Assembly: GCF_964253915.1 (NCBI RefSeq)
Contig: NZ_CAXUSG020000006.1
Span: 62,001 to 126,000 of the forward strand
Source of the DNA: Metarhizobium sp964253915
Lineage (GTDB): Bacteria; Pseudomonadota; Alphaproteobacteria; Rhizobiales; Rhizobiaceae
DNA length: 64,000 bases
Direction of reading: 5' to 3'
Shown here: positions 8,241-17,145 of the stretch, in pieces
Layout: each line of letters begins with the position of its first letter
How positions within the stretch are numbered: the first letter of the stretch is position 1
The notes under the pieces: generated by a model
Databases searched by the model: none
What the model was told of the DNA's origin: nothing
The model's input: only the letters and a program-made list of their open reading frames with translations
Program-made: the position numbers and the translations under genes

Positions 8241-9815
8241 ATGCAAGAGCCGGTTTCCGGGCCTGCCGTGCCAGTTGGCACGGGGGAGGTGGCCCTGTCT
8301 GTCGAAGCGATCCGCAAGGCTTACGGCGCAACCGTCGCCGTCGAGAATGCGGCGATGACACTGATGGCCGGCGAAGTGCATGCGTTGCTCGGCGAAAACG
8401 GCGCCGGCAAGTCCACCCTCGTGAAAATTCTCAGCGGCGTCGTGCGTCCCGATGCCGGCGGCATGGTTCTCAAGGGTCAGGCTTATGCGCCGACATCCAT
8501 CTCCGCCGCTCGCGCGGAAGGTGTCGCTACCGCTTTCCAGGAACTGAGCCTGCTGCCCAATCTGTCTGTTGCCGAGAACCTGCTTCTGCCCAAGCTGCCG
8601 AAGGGCGTTGCGGGCATGACGTCGGCCGCCGGCACCTGGCAGGCCGGCGCCGACATTCTGGCGCGTTACGGCCTCGACCATATCGATCCCGGTGCAACGC
8701 TGGAAAGCCTGCCGCTTGCCGACCGCCAGCGCATCGAAATCGTCCGCGCCTTCGTCAATGCCCGCCATGTTCTCGTCCTCGACGAACCGACGGCAGCACT
8801 TGCCGATACCAAATGGCTTTTCGACCATGTCCGCGCTGCAACGGCAAAGGGCATGGCCGTTCTCTATATCTCCCACCGGCTGAGCGAGGTTCGGGCATTG
8901 TGCAGCCGGGCGACCGTGCTGCGCAACGGCCGCTCCATCGCCACGGTGGAGCTTTCCGCCGCCACTGACGGCGATATTTTCGAGATGATGGTCGGCCGTC
9001 GTGGCCATGCGGCCCGCCGGGCGGCGGCGAATACGGCAGCGGCCTTGAACGCCCCAGTCGTCCTGTCCGTTTCCGGCATGGCCGGCGACACGCTGAAGGA
9101 CGTCTCCTTCGAATTGCGCAAGGGCGAGATCCTTGGCATCGCCGCGCTCGAAGGGCAGGGGCAGCGCGAACTGTTCCGCACGCTGGCAGGCCTGCGCCAG
9201 CCGGCCTCGGGCATGATTTCGATCGACGGCGTGGCGCAGGCGTTGCGTGGCCCGAGCCACGCCCTGCGCGTCGGCGGCGGCATTGCCTACCTGCCGGAGG
9301 AGCGCAAGACGGAAGGCATCCTCTCCGGACTGTCGGCGGCCAGCAATATCGTGCTGCCGATCCTGCCCACGGTCAGCAAGGCCGGCCTCGTCTCCGGCCG
9401 CAACGAACGGGCAGCGAGCGAAGAGCACGCCCAGCGCGTCGAGATGAGCCAGCGGTATCTCTCCTTCCCCATCGGCGACCTGTCGGGCGGCAACCAGCAG
9501 AAGGCGCTGCTCGCCCGCGTCATGGCGACCGGCGCCCAGACCTTGCTGCTCTTCGACCCGACCCGCGGCGTCGATGTCGGCACCAAGCAATCGATCTATG
9601 CGGCGATCAGCAATTTTGCCGAACAGGGCGGTTCGGTGCTGTTCTATTCCTCCGAACTGCCGGAGATCGTCCAGCTCGCCCATCGCTGCATGGTGCTCTA
9701 CGGCGGCCGGATTTTCAGCGAATTCACCGGCGAGGACATCGACGAACAGGCGCTGGTCGCCGCGCTGATCGGCCATGGCGGCGCTACCCGCCGGGCAAGC
9801 GCAGGAGTGCATTGA
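8241..9815 (+). CDS. Sugar ABC transporter ATP-binding protein, two-domain RbsA type
   Basis: This 524-residue ATPase has two fused nucleotide-binding domains, as in RbsA/MglA/XylG. The N-domain has Walker A GENGAGKST and Walker B VLVLDEPTAAL, but its signature is degenerate (LPLADRQ). The C-domain has a good signature, LSGGNQQKALLARV, but a degenerate Walker A, and its Walker B reads LLLFDPTRG (D439) with the usual catalytic glutamate absent. Such asymmetry is known in this family. ATG 8241 follows a GGGAGGAA ribosome site. It is the first gene of the LacI-controlled operon and works with the two permeases and the binding protein downstream. Confidence 0.92.
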   Translation: MQEPVSGPAVPVGTGEVALSVEAIRKAYGATVAVENAAMTLMAGEVHALLGENGAGKSTLVKILSGVVRPDAGGMVLKGQAYAPTSISAARAEGVATAFQELSLLPNLSVAENLLLPKLPKGVAGMTSAAGTWQAGADILARYGLDHIDPGATLESLPLADRQRIEIVRAFVNARHVLVLDEPTAALADTKWLFDHVRAATAKGMAVLYISHRLSEVRALCSRATVLRNGRSIATVELSAATDGDIFEMMVGRRGHAARRAAANTAAALNAPVVLSVSGMAGDTLKDVSFELRKGEILGIAALEGQGQRELFRTLAGLRQPASGMISIDGVAQALRGPSHALRVGGGIAYLPEERKTEGILSGLSAASNIVLPILPTVSKAGLVSGRNERAASEEHAQRVEMSQRYLSFPIGDLSGGNQQKALLARVMATGAQTLLLFDPTRGVDVGTKQSIYAAISNFAEQGGSVLFYSSELPEIVQLAHRCMVLYGGRIFSEFTGEDIDEQALVAALIGHGGATRRASAGVH

Positions 9816-10813
9816 TGGCCAGTCTCACCCATTCCACACCGCACCGCATGCGGCGCGCCCAGCCGATGAAGCTCCTGACCAGCGGCGCCGGCATCGTCTT
9901 CGTGCTCTACGTGCTGCTCTATGCCATCTATGCGATCCTGCAGCCGAGTGCCCTGTCGTCCAGCACCTTCACCAACCTCGTCAACAACTCCGTGCCGCTG
10001 GCCATCGCCGCCGCCGGTGAGACGTTGGTGGTGCTGTCGCGCGGTTTCGACCTGTCGGTCGCCGGCGTCATCTCGCTTACCAACGTGCTGATGGCGGTCT
10101 ATCCGCAGGAAGGCCCTTTTGGCGCGGTGGTTTCACTGGCGATATGCCTCGCGGTCGGCGGCATCGTCGGTGCCGTCAACGGCTGGCTGGTGGCGATCCT
10201 GCGCCTGCAGGCGATTGCTGCAACGCTGGCGACGATGATCGTCTGCCAGGGGCTGGCGCTGGTCATCCTCGATGCGCCGGGCGGCATGGTGGCCGACTGG
10301 GTGAGCTACGAACTGACCGACCGCCTGTTCGGCGTGCTGCCGATCTCCGGCCTGTTCGTGCTGGCCGTCGTTTTCGCCTGGCTGGTCTTCAAGCGCACCA
10401 ATCTCGGTCTCGGCCTCTATGCTGTCGGCGCCGATGAGCAGGCAGCCTCGCTTTCGGGCATTTCGGTCATCAAGGTGCGTTTCGCCGCCTTCGTCGGCGC
10501 CGGCATGATCTACGGCCTCGCCGGCTTCATGCTCAGCGCCCAGACGGCGACCGGCAATCCGAATTCCGGCACGCCCTTCCTGATGCTGGCCTTTGCGGCT
10601 GTGGCACTCGGCGGCACCTCGCTTTCGGGCGGCCGCGGCGGGCTGATCGGCTCGATCCTTGGTGCGGCGACGCTGATGCTTTTGCAGAAGGTGCTGTTTT
10701 CCGGCGGCGTCTCCTCTTTCTACACCGGTATTTTCCAGGGCGTCGTCCTGGTGCTCGCCATCGTCTTCGGCAGCGCCTTTGCCCGCCTGACAGGCCGGAG
10801 GACGGCCGCATGA
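9815..10813 (+). CDS. Sugar ABC transporter permease (RbsC type), first
   Basis: This is a 332-residue membrane permease of the RbsC/BPD_transp_2 family. The family hallmark region AAAGETLVVLSRGFDLSVAGVISL lies about 65-85 residues in, with multiple hydrophobic spans after it. ATG 9815 overlaps the ATPase stop as TGATG; a TTG one codon earlier is less likely. The operon has two different permeases, so the channel is probably a heterodimer. Confidence 0.9.
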   Translation: MASLTHSTPHRMRRAQPMKLLTSGAGIVFVLYVLLYAIYAILQPSALSSSTFTNLVNNSVPLAIAAAGETLVVLSRGFDLSVAGVISLTNVLMAVYPQEGPFGAVVSLAICLAVGGIVGAVNGWLVAILRLQAIAATLATMIVCQGLALVILDAPGGMVADWVSYELTDRLFGVLPISGLFVLAVVFAWLVFKRTNLGLGLYAVGADEQAASLSGISVIKVRFAAFVGAGMIYGLAGFMLSAQTATGNPNSGTPFLMLAFAAVALGGTSLSGGRGGLIGSILGAATLMLLQKVLFSGGVSSFYTGIFQGVVLVLAIVFGSAFARLTGRRTAA

Positions 10814-11841
10814 CTTCGCAGGTAGACGTGATGAGCAAATTCCAAGCAGAGCAGGATACACGCAAGGCACGCCGCATCGACCGGCATACGGTCAGCGCCA
10901 TCGCGGTCTTCGTCCTGTGCATCGTGCTGATCCTTGCCTCGCGGCTGGTCAGCCCGTCGCTGGGTTCCTGGCAGCAGGTACTGACGGTGCTGACGCTGGC
11001 CTCCTTCCTGGTCGTGCTGTCCTTCGGGCAGGGGCTGGTGGTCCTCACCGGCGGCCTCGATCTGTCGCTGCCGGCCGTGATCACCCTCGGCGGCGTGCTC
11101 ACCACAACCTGGATCGGCAACGGGCCGGGCGCCTGGTACATGCTGCCCTTCGTGCTGGCGATCTGCGGCGGCGTCGGTCTGGCCTCGGCCATCGGCATCG
11201 TCTGGCTGAAAGTTCCGCCGTTCATCATGACCATGGCAACCTCGATCATCGTCTCGTCGGCCGCCCTGGGGCTCACCAACGGCACGCCACGCGGCGCTTC
11301 GCCGGAGGTCCTGCTGCTTTTGATGAAGGGCTCGTGGCTCGGCATCCCGGCACCGGTCTTTTTCCTGGTGATCTTCGCCGTCGTCGGCTGGGTCGTGCAG
11401 AGCCGCACCGTCTTCGGCCGCTACCTCTATGCCCTCGGCACAAACAAGGATGCCGCACGGATCGCCGGCGTACCGATCACGCTGGTCTCGGTGCTGCCCT
11501 ACGTGATCAGCGCCATCTGCGCCGGCTTCGTCGGCATGATGCTGGTGGGTTATGCCAACGGCGCGACGCTGCGCATGGGCGACAACTACATGCTGCCGTC
11601 GATTGCGGCTGTGGTCATCGGCGGCTCTTCGATCCTCGGCGGCAACGGCAACTTCGCCGGCACGGTCGGGGGCGCCATCCTGCTCACCACCGTTGGCACC
11701 GTCATTGCCGCCATCGGTCTGGAGCAGGGGCTTCGCACCATCATCGAAGGCGGGATCATTCTGGTCGCTCTCCTCCTGCTGCGCGAGGAACTGTTCGAGC
11801 GGCTTCGAGGCCTGTCCGGCAAACCGAAGACGGGTGGGTAA
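10810..11841 (+). CDS. Sugar ABC transporter permease (RbsC type), second
   Basis: This 343-residue permease is homologous in pattern to its neighbour; the hallmark region reads GQGLVVLTGGLDLSLPAVITL. It has around ten hydrophobic segments and a short charged N-terminal extension. ATG 10810 overlaps the previous stop (ATGA). It is followed by a dispersed repeat and then a second LacI-type operator, so the binding-protein gene downstream may also be transcribed separately. Confidence 0.9.
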   Translation: MTSQVDVMSKFQAEQDTRKARRIDRHTVSAIAVFVLCIVLILASRLVSPSLGSWQQVLTVLTLASFLVVLSFGQGLVVLTGGLDLSLPAVITLGGVLTTTWIGNGPGAWYMLPFVLAICGGVGLASAIGIVWLKVPPFIMTMATSIIVSSAALGLTNGTPRGASPEVLLLLMKGSWLGIPAPVFFLVIFAVVGWVVQSRTVFGRYLYALGTNKDAARIAGVPITLVSVLPYVISAICAGFVGMMLVGYANGATLRMGDNYMLPSIAAVVIGGSSILGGNGNFAGTVGGAILLTTVGTVIAAIGLEQGLRTIIEGGIILVALLLLREELFERLRGLSGKPKTGG

Positions 11842-11938
11842 AGCAATTCCGGCAAAGCTGGACAGCGGTTTTGCGTCCGGAATTGCGTGACAAAAAAGGG
11901 CAGGGTCGTTCAGCGTTTCATGAGAGCGGAATGCCCTG
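11842..11938. repeat. Dispersed rhizobial repeat (family AGCAATTCC), copy 1
   Basis: It starts AGCAATTCCGGCAAAG, contains the core AGCGGTTTTGCGTCCG and ends in a GCGTTTC...ATGCCCT segment. Related copies are at 34576-34674, 43372-43458, 53995-54095 and, reversed and inside a gene, at 19217-19274. This copy directly abuts the permease stop codon. Confidence 0.85.
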
Positions 11939-11968
11939 GGGGAAGCGCAGATATATTTTTTGAGGAAT

Positions 11969-11986
11969 AGTGAGAACGTTCTCACT
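11969..11986. promoter_or_regulatory. LacI-type operator upstream of the sugar-binding-protein gene
   Basis: The 18-bp perfect palindrome AGTGAGAACGTTCTCACT contains the same 14-bp core as the operator at 8187-8200. It lies 36 bases before the ATG at 12023. It suggests an internal promoter controlled by the same LacI regulator. Confidence 0.88.
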
Positions 11987-12022
11987 GTGGGTCCAGAGAG
12001 ACTTTTGAAGGAGGAGAAACTG

Positions 12023-13240
12023 ATGAAGCGTTCAATGTTGATGCTCGCCACGGCCATGATGGCGGCGACGTTCGGTTCGGGTGTGGTCAGCCAGCCGGCC
12101 CACGCCCAGGACGGCAAGAAATTCAAGATCTACCTGAGCCTGAGCTACAGCGGCAATTCCTGGCAGTCGGAAGCCGCCAACATCGTCAAGGCACTGGCGG
12201 CAACGCCGCCCTACAACGACATGGTCGAACTCACGGAAGTGATTTCGGGCACCGATCCGCAGGCGCAGATCTCGGCTTACGAAAGCATGATCGAAGCCGG
12301 CGCAGACGGCATCGTCAGCTTCCCGATTTCCTCGACGGCGCTGAACCGCACCATCAAGCGCGGTTGCGAAGCCGGCGTGCTGTTCTTCATGTACGACGCA
12401 ACGGTAACGCAGCCCTGCGCCTACAATGTCAGCTACATCACTTCGGGTTTTGGTGAAAACTCCGCCCAGGCACTGGTCAACGAACTCGGCGGCAAGGGCA
12501 AGATCTTCCTGTCGCGTGGCGTTCCCGGCAACTCGGTCGACAAGCGTCACACCGACGGTGCGTTGAGCGTTTTCAAGAAGTATCCGGGCATCGAGATCGC
12601 TGCCGAATACTATTCCTTCTGGGACGACCGCACGACGCAGCAGGAAACCGCCAAGGCGCTCGTCGCCCATCCTGATGTCGATGGCATCTGGGCACAGGCT
12701 GGCGAATACGGCGCCATCCAGGCGTTGCTCGACAAGGGCGGCAAGCTGGTGCCGATGACCGGCGAAAACTCCAACGGCTTCCGCCTGGCGCTTGCCGATC
12801 CGGCAATGCAGGAAAAGGGCCTGCGCGGCGTTTCCGCCGGCTCGCCGCCGGCCCAGTCGGGTTACGCCTTCAAGCTGATGATGGAAATCCTCACCAAGAA
12901 GCGTGAACTGGCCGCCACCAACATCGAATATCCGCTGCCGTGGGTTCCGGCCGACAAGGTCAAGATCTGCAAGGGCGAGAAGTTCGAGGACGGCTGCAAC
13001 GCGTTTGCCGATGGCGTCGTGCCCTCGTCCTTCGTGACGGAAGTGCTCGATCCGGTACTGCTGCCGGAACTGTCCATCCAGTCCGCCCTGAACGGCACGC
13101 CGGTCGAAGGCGCGACGATCCAGGCCCTGCCGGCAGAGGTCAAGCTTGCTCCGAACGAGCCGGAAATCAATTGCCAGGGCTGCGAACCGCCGGCCGATCT
13201 CTATCACCTGACGAAGATCGAACCGACCGTCCAGCCTTAA
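12023..13240 (+). CDS. Sugar ABC transporter substrate-binding protein
   Basis: This is a 405-residue periplasmic binding protein with a typical signal peptide (MKRSMLMLATAMM..., cleavage near AHA-QDG). The mature protein has the Peripla_BP_4 (RbsB-like) pattern, for example ISAYESMIEAGADGIVSFPISS. It is longer than classic RbsB (about 270 mature residues), as in several polyol and unusual-sugar binding proteins. ATG 12023 follows AAGGAGGAG. A LacI-type operator lies just upstream and a stem-loop follows the gene. The ligand cannot be read from the sequence; the enzymes downstream suggest a polyol or sugar acid. Confidence 0.9.
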   Translation: MKRSMLMLATAMMAATFGSGVVSQPAHAQDGKKFKIYLSLSYSGNSWQSEAANIVKALAATPPYNDMVELTEVISGTDPQAQISAYESMIEAGADGIVSFPISSTALNRTIKRGCEAGVLFFMYDATVTQPCAYNVSYITSGFGENSAQALVNELGGKGKIFLSRGVPGNSVDKRHTDGALSVFKKYPGIEIAAEYYSFWDDRTTQQETAKALVAHPDVDGIWAQAGEYGAIQALLDKGGKLVPMTGENSNGFRLALADPAMQEKGLRGVSAGSPPAQSGYAFKLMMEILTKKRELAATNIEYPLPWVPADKVKICKGEKFEDGCNAFADGVVPSSFVTEVLDPVLLPELSIQSALNGTPVEGATIQALPAEVKLAPNEPEINCQGCEPPADLYHLTKIEPTVQP

Positions 13241-13259
13241 GCTGCAAGACATGAAAAAT

Positions 13260-13291
13260 CGGGGCAGCGCGCTGTGCGCTGCTCCTCCCCG
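13260..13291 (+). promoter_or_regulatory. Intercistronic stem-loop after the binding-protein gene
   Basis: GCAGCGC (13264-13270) pairs with GCGCTGC (13276-13282) over a 5-base loop. The stem is extended by CGGG/CCCG at the base, with a small bulge. There is no T-run, so it probably stabilises upstream mRNA or attenuates transcription. Confidence 0.5.
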
Positions 13292-13314
13292 AAAGGTCGA
13301 AAAGGTACGCAGAC

Positions 13315-14601
13315 ATGAGATTTTTGAAGAAGGGTCAGGATGCCGACGCCATTGCCGCCAATGATGCGGCGGTGAAGACGACGGTGGAAGGAATTCTGGC
13401 CGATATCGGCACACGCGGCGATGCGGCCGTTCGGGAACTATCGGCCAAATTCGACAAATACACGCCCAAGGCTTTCCGCCTGACGGAAGCCGAGATCGAG
13501 GCGGCGATCGCCAAGGTTTCCAAGCGCGATCTCGACGATATCCGTTTTGCCCAGGCCCAGGTCCGCAATTTCGCGGAAAAGCAGCGCGCCTGCATTCTCG
13601 ACCTCGAGGTCGAAACGCTGCCCGGCGTTTTCCTCGGTCACAAGAACATCCCGGTCAACGCCGTGGGCTGCTATGTGCCCGGCGGCAAATATCCGATGGT
13701 CGCCTCGGCGCATATGAGCGTCGTCACCGCCAAGGTCGCCGGCGTCAAGCGGGTGATCGCCTGCGCGCCGCCGTTCCACGGCGAGCCGCATCCGGCCATC
13801 GTCGCCGCCATGCATCTCGGTGGCGCCGATGAGATCTACGTGCTGGGCGGCGTCCAGGCAGTGGGCGCCATGGCGCTCGGCACCGAAAGCATCGAAGCCG
13901 TCGACATGATCGTCGGTCCCGGCAACGCCTTCGTGGCGGAAGCCAAGCGCCAGCTCTACGGCCGCGTCGGCATCGACCTCTTCGCCGGCCCGACGGAAAC
14001 GTTGGTCATCGCCGACGAGACGGTGGACGGCGAAATCTGCGCCACCGACCTGCTCGGCCAGGCCGAACACGGGCCGACCAGCCCTGCGGTGCTGCTCACC
14101 ACCTCGGAAAAGCTTGCCCATGACACGCTGGCGGAGATCGAACGCCAGCTCGGCATCCTCTCCACCGCCGACATCGCCCGCAAGGCGTGGGACGATTACG
14201 GCCAGGTGATCGTCTGCGATAGCGACGAGGAAATGCTGGCGGTCGCCAACGATCTTGCTTACGAGCATGTGCAGGTAATGACCGCCGATCCGGACTACTT
14301 CCTCGCCAACATGAGCAACTACGGTGCCCTGTTCCTCGGCCCGCGCACCAACGTCGCTTACGGAGACAAGGTGATCGGCACAAATCACACCTTGCCGACA
14401 AAGAAGGCGGCCCGCTATACGGGTGGTCTGTGGGTGGGAAAATTCATCAAGACATGCACCTATCAGCGGGTTGTCACTGACGAGGCCAGCGCGCTCGTGG
14501 GCGAATATTGCTCACGCCTGTGCCAGCTCGAAGGTTTTGCCGGCCATGCCGAACAGGCGAACATTCGTGTTCGGCGGTACGGCGGCTCCAACTCGGCCTG
14601 A
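13315..14601 (+). CDS. Histidinol-dehydrogenase-family (HisD-like) polyol/hydroxy-compound dehydrogenase
   Basis: This is a 428-residue HisD-family enzyme. All expected zinc ligands can be placed (Q249, H252, D351, H411), as can the catalytic pair E317-H318, so it should be active. HisD enzymes perform two successive NAD-dependent oxidations, alcohol to aldehyde to acid. Relatives outside histidine synthesis exist, for example HpsN acting on sulfopropanediol. Its place after a sugar importer, with no his genes nearby, argues for a catabolic role such as oxidising a polyol end to a carboxylate. The substrate is unknown. Confidence 0.88.
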   Translation: MRFLKKGQDADAIAANDAAVKTTVEGILADIGTRGDAAVRELSAKFDKYTPKAFRLTEAEIEAAIAKVSKRDLDDIRFAQAQVRNFAEKQRACILDLEVETLPGVFLGHKNIPVNAVGCYVPGGKYPMVASAHMSVVTAKVAGVKRVIACAPPFHGEPHPAIVAAMHLGGADEIYVLGGVQAVGAMALGTESIEAVDMIVGPGNAFVAEAKRQLYGRVGIDLFAGPTETLVIADETVDGEICATDLLGQAEHGPTSPAVLLTTSEKLAHDTLAEIERQLGILSTADIARKAWDDYGQVIVCDSDEEMLAVANDLAYEHVQVMTADPDYFLANMSNYGALFLGPRTNVAYGDKVIGTNHTLPTKKAARYTGGLWVGKFIKTCTYQRVVTDEASALVGEYCSRLCQLEGFAGHAEQANIRVRRYGGSNSA

Positions 14602-14623
14602 TCGGTAAACCAGCGAGGAGCGC

Positions 14624-15673
14624 ATGAAGGCCAAGACCCTGAATCGTCAAAGTAAGCCGCGCGTGACCGTCAAGGACCTGGCGCGCGATCTCGGGATGTC
14701 GGTTTCCACCGTCTCCCGGGCCTTCTATGCCGATGCCGTCATCGCTCCCGCCACCCGCGAGGCCGTGCTCGCCCGCGCCCAGGAGATCGGCTACAAGCCG
14801 AACCCCTTCGCGCAGAGCCTGATCACCAAGAAGACGCAGATCGTCGGCATGGTGGTTTCGGACATCAACAACCCCTTCTACCCGGAGGTGATGACCCGGT
14901 TGACGGAGGACCTGCAGGCGATCGGCATGAATGTTATGCTGGTGGCGGCAAGCGACTCCGCCAAGGTGGACGATGCCGTGCGGCTGCTCCTGTCCTACCA
15001 GCCGGACCTGGTGATCATCCTGGCAGCCTCGCTGTCGTCGGAAGCGATGCGGGAATGTCGGGCGGCCGGCAGCCCCTGCATCTTCTTCAACCGCCTGTCG
15101 CTCGATCCGGAATGTTTCGGCGTCAGCTGCGACAACCGCGAAGGGGGACGCCGGGCCGCCGACTTCCTGATCGACCGCAACCATCGCTCACTCGCCTACG
15201 TCTCGGCCTTTCCGGATGCCTCGACCAATGTCGAGCGCAAGCAGGGTTTCGTCGACCGGGCGAAAGAGCGGGGACTGGCGGAACCGGTTGTCATCGAGGC
15301 CGGCCGCTTCAGCTACGAGGCCGGCTACGCCGCCGCGGACGCCTTTGCCGGACTGCCCGCACGCCCGGACGGGGTGTTCTGCGCCAACGACATCCTGGCG
15401 ATCGGCTTCATCGAGGGCGTGCGCGAAAAACTGGGGCTGGATGTGCCAAGACATCTCTCGGTGATCGGCTTCGACGATATTTCCATGGCCCATTGGCCAT
15501 CGCACAGCCTCACCACCATCCGCCAGCCGGTGGACGAGATGCTGGCGACGACAGTAGAATTTGCCAGGGCGCTGGCTGCCAATCCGGAGGAGAAGCCGGT
15601 GGTGCGTCGCATCGTTCCAAGCGGCGTCATCGAACGCAACACCACACGCTGGCGCACGGAGGAGACGGAATGA
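14624..15673 (+). CDS. LacI-family transcriptional regulator
   Basis: This 349-residue regulator has an N-terminal LacI helix-turn-helix (VTVKDLARDLGMSVSTVSRAF, residues about 11-31), a hinge, and a periplasmic-binding-protein-like effector domain starting at QIVGMVVSDINNPFYPEV. It is embedded in the operon it probably controls. Perfect palindromic sites at 8187-8200 and 11969-11986 are the likely operators. It probably represses until an imported sugar or an intermediate binds. Confidence 0.93.
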   Translation: MKAKTLNRQSKPRVTVKDLARDLGMSVSTVSRAFYADAVIAPATREAVLARAQEIGYKPNPFAQSLITKKTQIVGMVVSDINNPFYPEVMTRLTEDLQAIGMNVMLVAASDSAKVDDAVRLLLSYQPDLVIILAASLSSEAMRECRAAGSPCIFFNRLSLDPECFGVSCDNREGGRRAADFLIDRNHRSLAYVSAFPDASTNVERKQGFVDRAKERGLAEPVVIEAGRFSYEAGYAAADAFAGLPARPDGVFCANDILAIGFIEGVREKLGLDVPRHLSVIGFDDISMAHWPSHSLTTIRQPVDEMLATTVEFARALAANPEEKPVVRRIVPSGVIERNTTRWRTEETE

Positions 15674-16233
15674 GCGAGGCCCGAGCCCTTTTCGACCGAT
15701 TGGTCACCGTGCACCGGCCGGATTGCGAGCTGCTGGCCTCGGCCGGCTCGTTTGCCGCGACACCGGCGATTGACCAGGGCACGCTTGCCCGCGACCTCGC
15801 CAGCGATGCCGCCGGATCTTATGCCGTTGCCGCCCGCGTCGTCTTCGAGGACCTGCGGCGTATCGTCGGCCAGCTTGCCGGGTTCCTGATCCTGGCGCGG
15901 CTGACCCGCCGCCGCGAACTGCTCGACCTGCCGGAAATGGAAGCGGCACGCCAACGCTGGCAAAAATGCGCCGCAGCACTTTCGGCTCTCAACGCGCCAT
16001 CGCCGCTTGCCGAACATCGCCGACGGCTGGAGGCGGCGACGGTCTGCTGCGGCGACGTGCTGGCGCATATCGAAAAACTGGGCCGGCCGGACCGCACGGA
16101 CGAGGCACTCGATCAGGCCGGAGACCGGATCAAGGAGGCCTACCGCGCCCTGCAGACCACGGCGAGCGAGAAAGCGGGGCTTGCCATGGTCGATTTTAGC
16201 CATGCCTGCTGCAGCTGCGGGCCGCAGCACTGA
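15670..16233 (+). CDS. Conserved-looking protein of unknown function in the sugar operon
   Basis: I do not recognise this 187-residue protein. The ATG overlaps the LacI stop (ATGA), so it is translationally coupled. It is mostly alpha-helical in appearance, rich in alanine, leucine and arginine, without a signal peptide or clear membrane span. It ends in a striking cysteine cluster (CCSCGPQH), with another CC pair in ATVCCGDVL. The cysteines could bind metal or form redox pairs; this is inference. Its position between the regulator and the hydrolase suggests a role in the pathway or its regulation. Confidence 0.7.
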   Translation: MSEARALFDRLVTVHRPDCELLASAGSFAATPAIDQGTLARDLASDAAGSYAVAARVVFEDLRRIVGQLAGFLILARLTRRRELLDLPEMEAARQRWQKCAAALSALNAPSPLAEHRRRLEAATVCCGDVLAHIEKLGRPDRTDEALDQAGDRIKEAYRALQTTASEKAGLAMVDFSHACCSCGPQH

Positions 16234-16254
16234 TTTTTATCCAAGGGAGGAGAA

Positions 16255-17145
16255 ATGAGCGATTATTCGATCTGGGTCTGCGAATACAGTTTCGTGGCCA
16301 ACTACCACAAGAGCGGCGTACTCTACGGCGCGCATAACCAGGGCTACGTCAAGCTTCCCTATTGCTACGTCGTGATCAAGGGCAAAGACCACATTGCCAT
16401 GGTCGATGTCGGCTACAACGACAAGGCCTACGGAAAACACCTCGGCGACAAGTTCGGCGTCGAGAACTGGCGCAGCCCCAAGGTCGTGCTCTCCGAAATC
16501 GGCGTGGCGCCGGAAGACGTCGATACGGTGTTCATCACCCACGCGCACTTCGACCATTTCGGCAATGTCGAGGATTTCCCGAAGGCGAAATTCTACATCC
16601 AGGAGCGCGAAATCGCCAAGTGGGTCTGGGCCATGTCGCTGCCGGATCGCATGCGGTGGATGATGGTCGCCGTCGATCCGGGCGATATCGTCCGCGGTGT
16701 CGATCTGGCCCGCGACCGCCGTCTGGTGACGGTGGACGGCTCGCTGACCGACGTTCTGCCCGGCATCGACCTGCATGCCGCTTTCGACAGCCACACCTAC
16801 GGCTCGATGTGGGTGACGGTGCGCAACGACGGCAAGACGGAATCCGCCGATCCCTGGGTGCTCGCCGGCGACCTCGTCTATGTCTTCGAGAACATCAAGG
16901 GGCCGGGCAGCGCCGTCGATCTCGACGATATCTACGTGCCGGTCGGCCTTGCCGTCGGCAGCCAGACCAACCTGGTGCTGGCGACCGAAGAGATGATGAA
17001 GCAGGCCGGCCACGATGCCCACCGCGTCATCCCGATCCATGAAGAGCGCCTGCGGGACACCTTCCCGTCGCGCATCACCAAGGAAGGCCTGCGCATCACC
17101 GAGATTTGCCTCGCGGACGGCGAACCCTCCAAGGTTTCGGCATGA
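16255..17145 (+). CDS. Metallo-beta-lactamase-fold hydrolase (AHL-lactonase-like), probable sugar lactonase
   Basis: This 296-residue MBL-fold protein has the metal motif HAHFDH (H96, H98, D100, H101). A further metal aspartate is expected in VLAGDLVYVFEN and a late histidine in VIPIHEE. Family members are often labelled N-acyl homoserine lactonase, but placement in a sugar operon next to a HisD-like dehydrogenase fits hydrolysis of a sugar lactone better. ATG 16255 follows GGGAGGAGAA. It overlaps the next gene by ATGA. A related MBL protein is at 53148-53996. Confidence 0.85.
   Translation: MSDYSIWVCEYSFVANYHKSGVLYGAHNQGYVKLPYCYVVIKGKDHIAMVDVGYNDKAYGKHLGDKFGVENWRSPKVVLSEIGVAPEDVDTVFITHAHFDHFGNVEDFPKAKFYIQEREIAKWVWAMSLPDRMRWMMVAVDPGDIVRGVDLARDRRLVTVDGSLTDVLPGIDLHAAFDSHTYGSMWVTVRNDGKTESADPWVLAGDLVYVFENIKGPGSAVDLDDIYVPVGLAVGSQTNLVLATEEMMKQAGHDAHRVIPIHEERLRDTFPSRITKEGLRITEICLADGEPSKVSA

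Noticed and set aside
13315..14601. Annotation as histidine-biosynthetic HisD
   Set aside because: No other his genes are near and it lies in a LacI-controlled sugar operon; conserved residues show activity of the family but not the substrate.
16255..17145. Quorum-quenching AHL lactonase
   Set aside because: The MBL fold allows it, but operon context with sugar transport and dehydrogenases favours a sugar lactone.
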